A stretch of DNA of 5,285 nucleotides from DASTYK01 sp964384585. GTDB taxonomy: Bacteria > Gemmatimonadota > Gemmatimonadetes > Longimicrobiales > RSA9. The stretch lies in contig CAYLME010000216.1 of the NCBI GenBank assembly GCA_964384585.1, positions 1-5,285 of the forward strand, in the 5' to 3' direction. The notes below the pieces were generated by a model. The model searched no databases. It was not told where the DNA came from and worked only from the letters and a program-made list of their open reading frames with translations. The translations under genes were made by a program, and so were the position numbers. Positions within the stretch are counted from its first letter, which is position 1, and every line of letters starts with the position of its first letter. Shown here piece after piece: positions 4,935 through 5,285 of the stretch.

Positions 4935-5285
4935 GCGACGTCTTCACGTTCATGGGCCGGCGCGTGCGCCTGATCGACCTTTCGAGCACGCTCAGCAACG
5001 ACACCAGGGAGTTCGAACCCAACGCCCACGACATCAAGTACGTGGACCACGTGCAGGGCATGGAGCTCGGGGCCAAGATCATGGGCTGGGACGACGCCAT
5101 GACCAAGCGCGTGTTCGCGCGCGGCTACGTCTGGTCGGTGGAGGAAGTGACCCTCTCCACGCACTCCGGCACGCACGTCGATTCGCCTTACCATTACGGC
5201 CCCACCATGAGTGATGGGTCGCCGGCGCCGACCATCGACCAGGTGCCGCTACGTTGGTGCTTCGGTAGCGGCGTGGTTCTCGACA
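4931..5285 (+). CDS. Cyclase-family metal-dependent hydrolase (kynurenine formamidase-like), 3' truncated by window edge
   Basis: The first 118 residues are visible. The family (putative cyclase, which includes bacterial kynurenine formamidase and isatin hydrolase) uses a divalent metal to hydrolyse amide or lactam-like bonds. The metal motif HxGTHxDxPxH is complete at residues 78-88 (HSGTHVDSPYHYG). LIDLSSTLSNDTREFEP near the N-terminus is the typical opening, and IDQVPLRWCFGSGVVLD at the edge is the usual next strand. The best start is GTG 4931, whose last two bases fall in the upstream TGA (GTGA overlap, 4 bases), with GGAAGG at 4916-4921 nine bases before it. ATG 4952 is a possible later start, but it would cut into the conserved N-terminus. 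The coupling indicates co-translation with the HMGL-like enzyme and a metabolic rather than efflux role. The substrate cannot be deduced. There is no signal peptide. Confidence 0.9.
   Translation, partial: MSDVFTFMGRRVRLIDLSSTLSNDTREFEPNAHDIKYVDHVQGMELGAKIMGWDDAMTKRVFARGYVWSVEEVTLSTHSGTHVDSPYHYGPTMSDGSPAPTIDQVPLRWCFGSGVVLD

Overview
The window is high-GC DNA from a diderm (Gram-negative-type) bacterium. The evidence is an efflux operon with a signal-peptide-bearing TolC-type outer-membrane channel and a lipoprotein membrane-fusion protein, AGGAG-type ribosome binding sites, and heavy use of G/C-ending codons. The phylum cannot be fixed from this sequence. A high-GC environmental lineage such as Gemmatimonadota, or a proteobacterium, would fit, but that is a guess.

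Layout. Bases 1-734 hold the C-terminal catalytic part of an S9 prolyl oligopeptidase that starts before the window. It converges on an OsmC/YhfA-type protein gene (767-1195, minus strand). A perfect 9-bp inverted repeat covers the peptidase stop codon and probably ends both transcripts. Bases 1196-1413 form a divergent control region. An AT-rich island there carries a near-consensus sigma70 promoter for the osmC-like gene, and beyond it lies a GC-rich leader with hairpins in front of the efflux operon. The operon runs rightwards: TolC-family channel (GTG start at 1414), HlyD/AcrA-type periplasmic adaptor lipoprotein (2790-3869), then an RND pump gene beginning at 3873.

The RND gene is the surprise. 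Its first ~210 codons are a normal RND N-terminus (first membrane helix and the start of the porter domain). The reading frame then switches, without interruption, to the C-terminal part of a LeuA/homocitrate-synthase-like (HMGL-like) enzyme and stops at 4934. The switch lies in a stretch that reads EVAMALQ, which suits both families, so it looks like a microhomology junction. Ile codon use changes at the same place. The next gene (4931 to window end), a metal-dependent cyclase/kynurenine-formamidase-like protein, overlaps the HMGL stop by 4 bases, so it belongs with the HMGL-like gene rather than with the efflux operon.

Interpretation. Left of about 4482-4502 is a tripartite efflux locus divergent from a peroxide-stress-type gene. 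Right of it is the tail of an HMGL-like/cyclase metabolic operon. The two were joined either by a real deletion or recombination, or by assembly across a short shared word. I cannot separate these from sequence alone, and an assembly artefact is a serious possibility. As written, the RND pump lacks most of its length, so the operon encodes an adaptor and a channel but no working pump.
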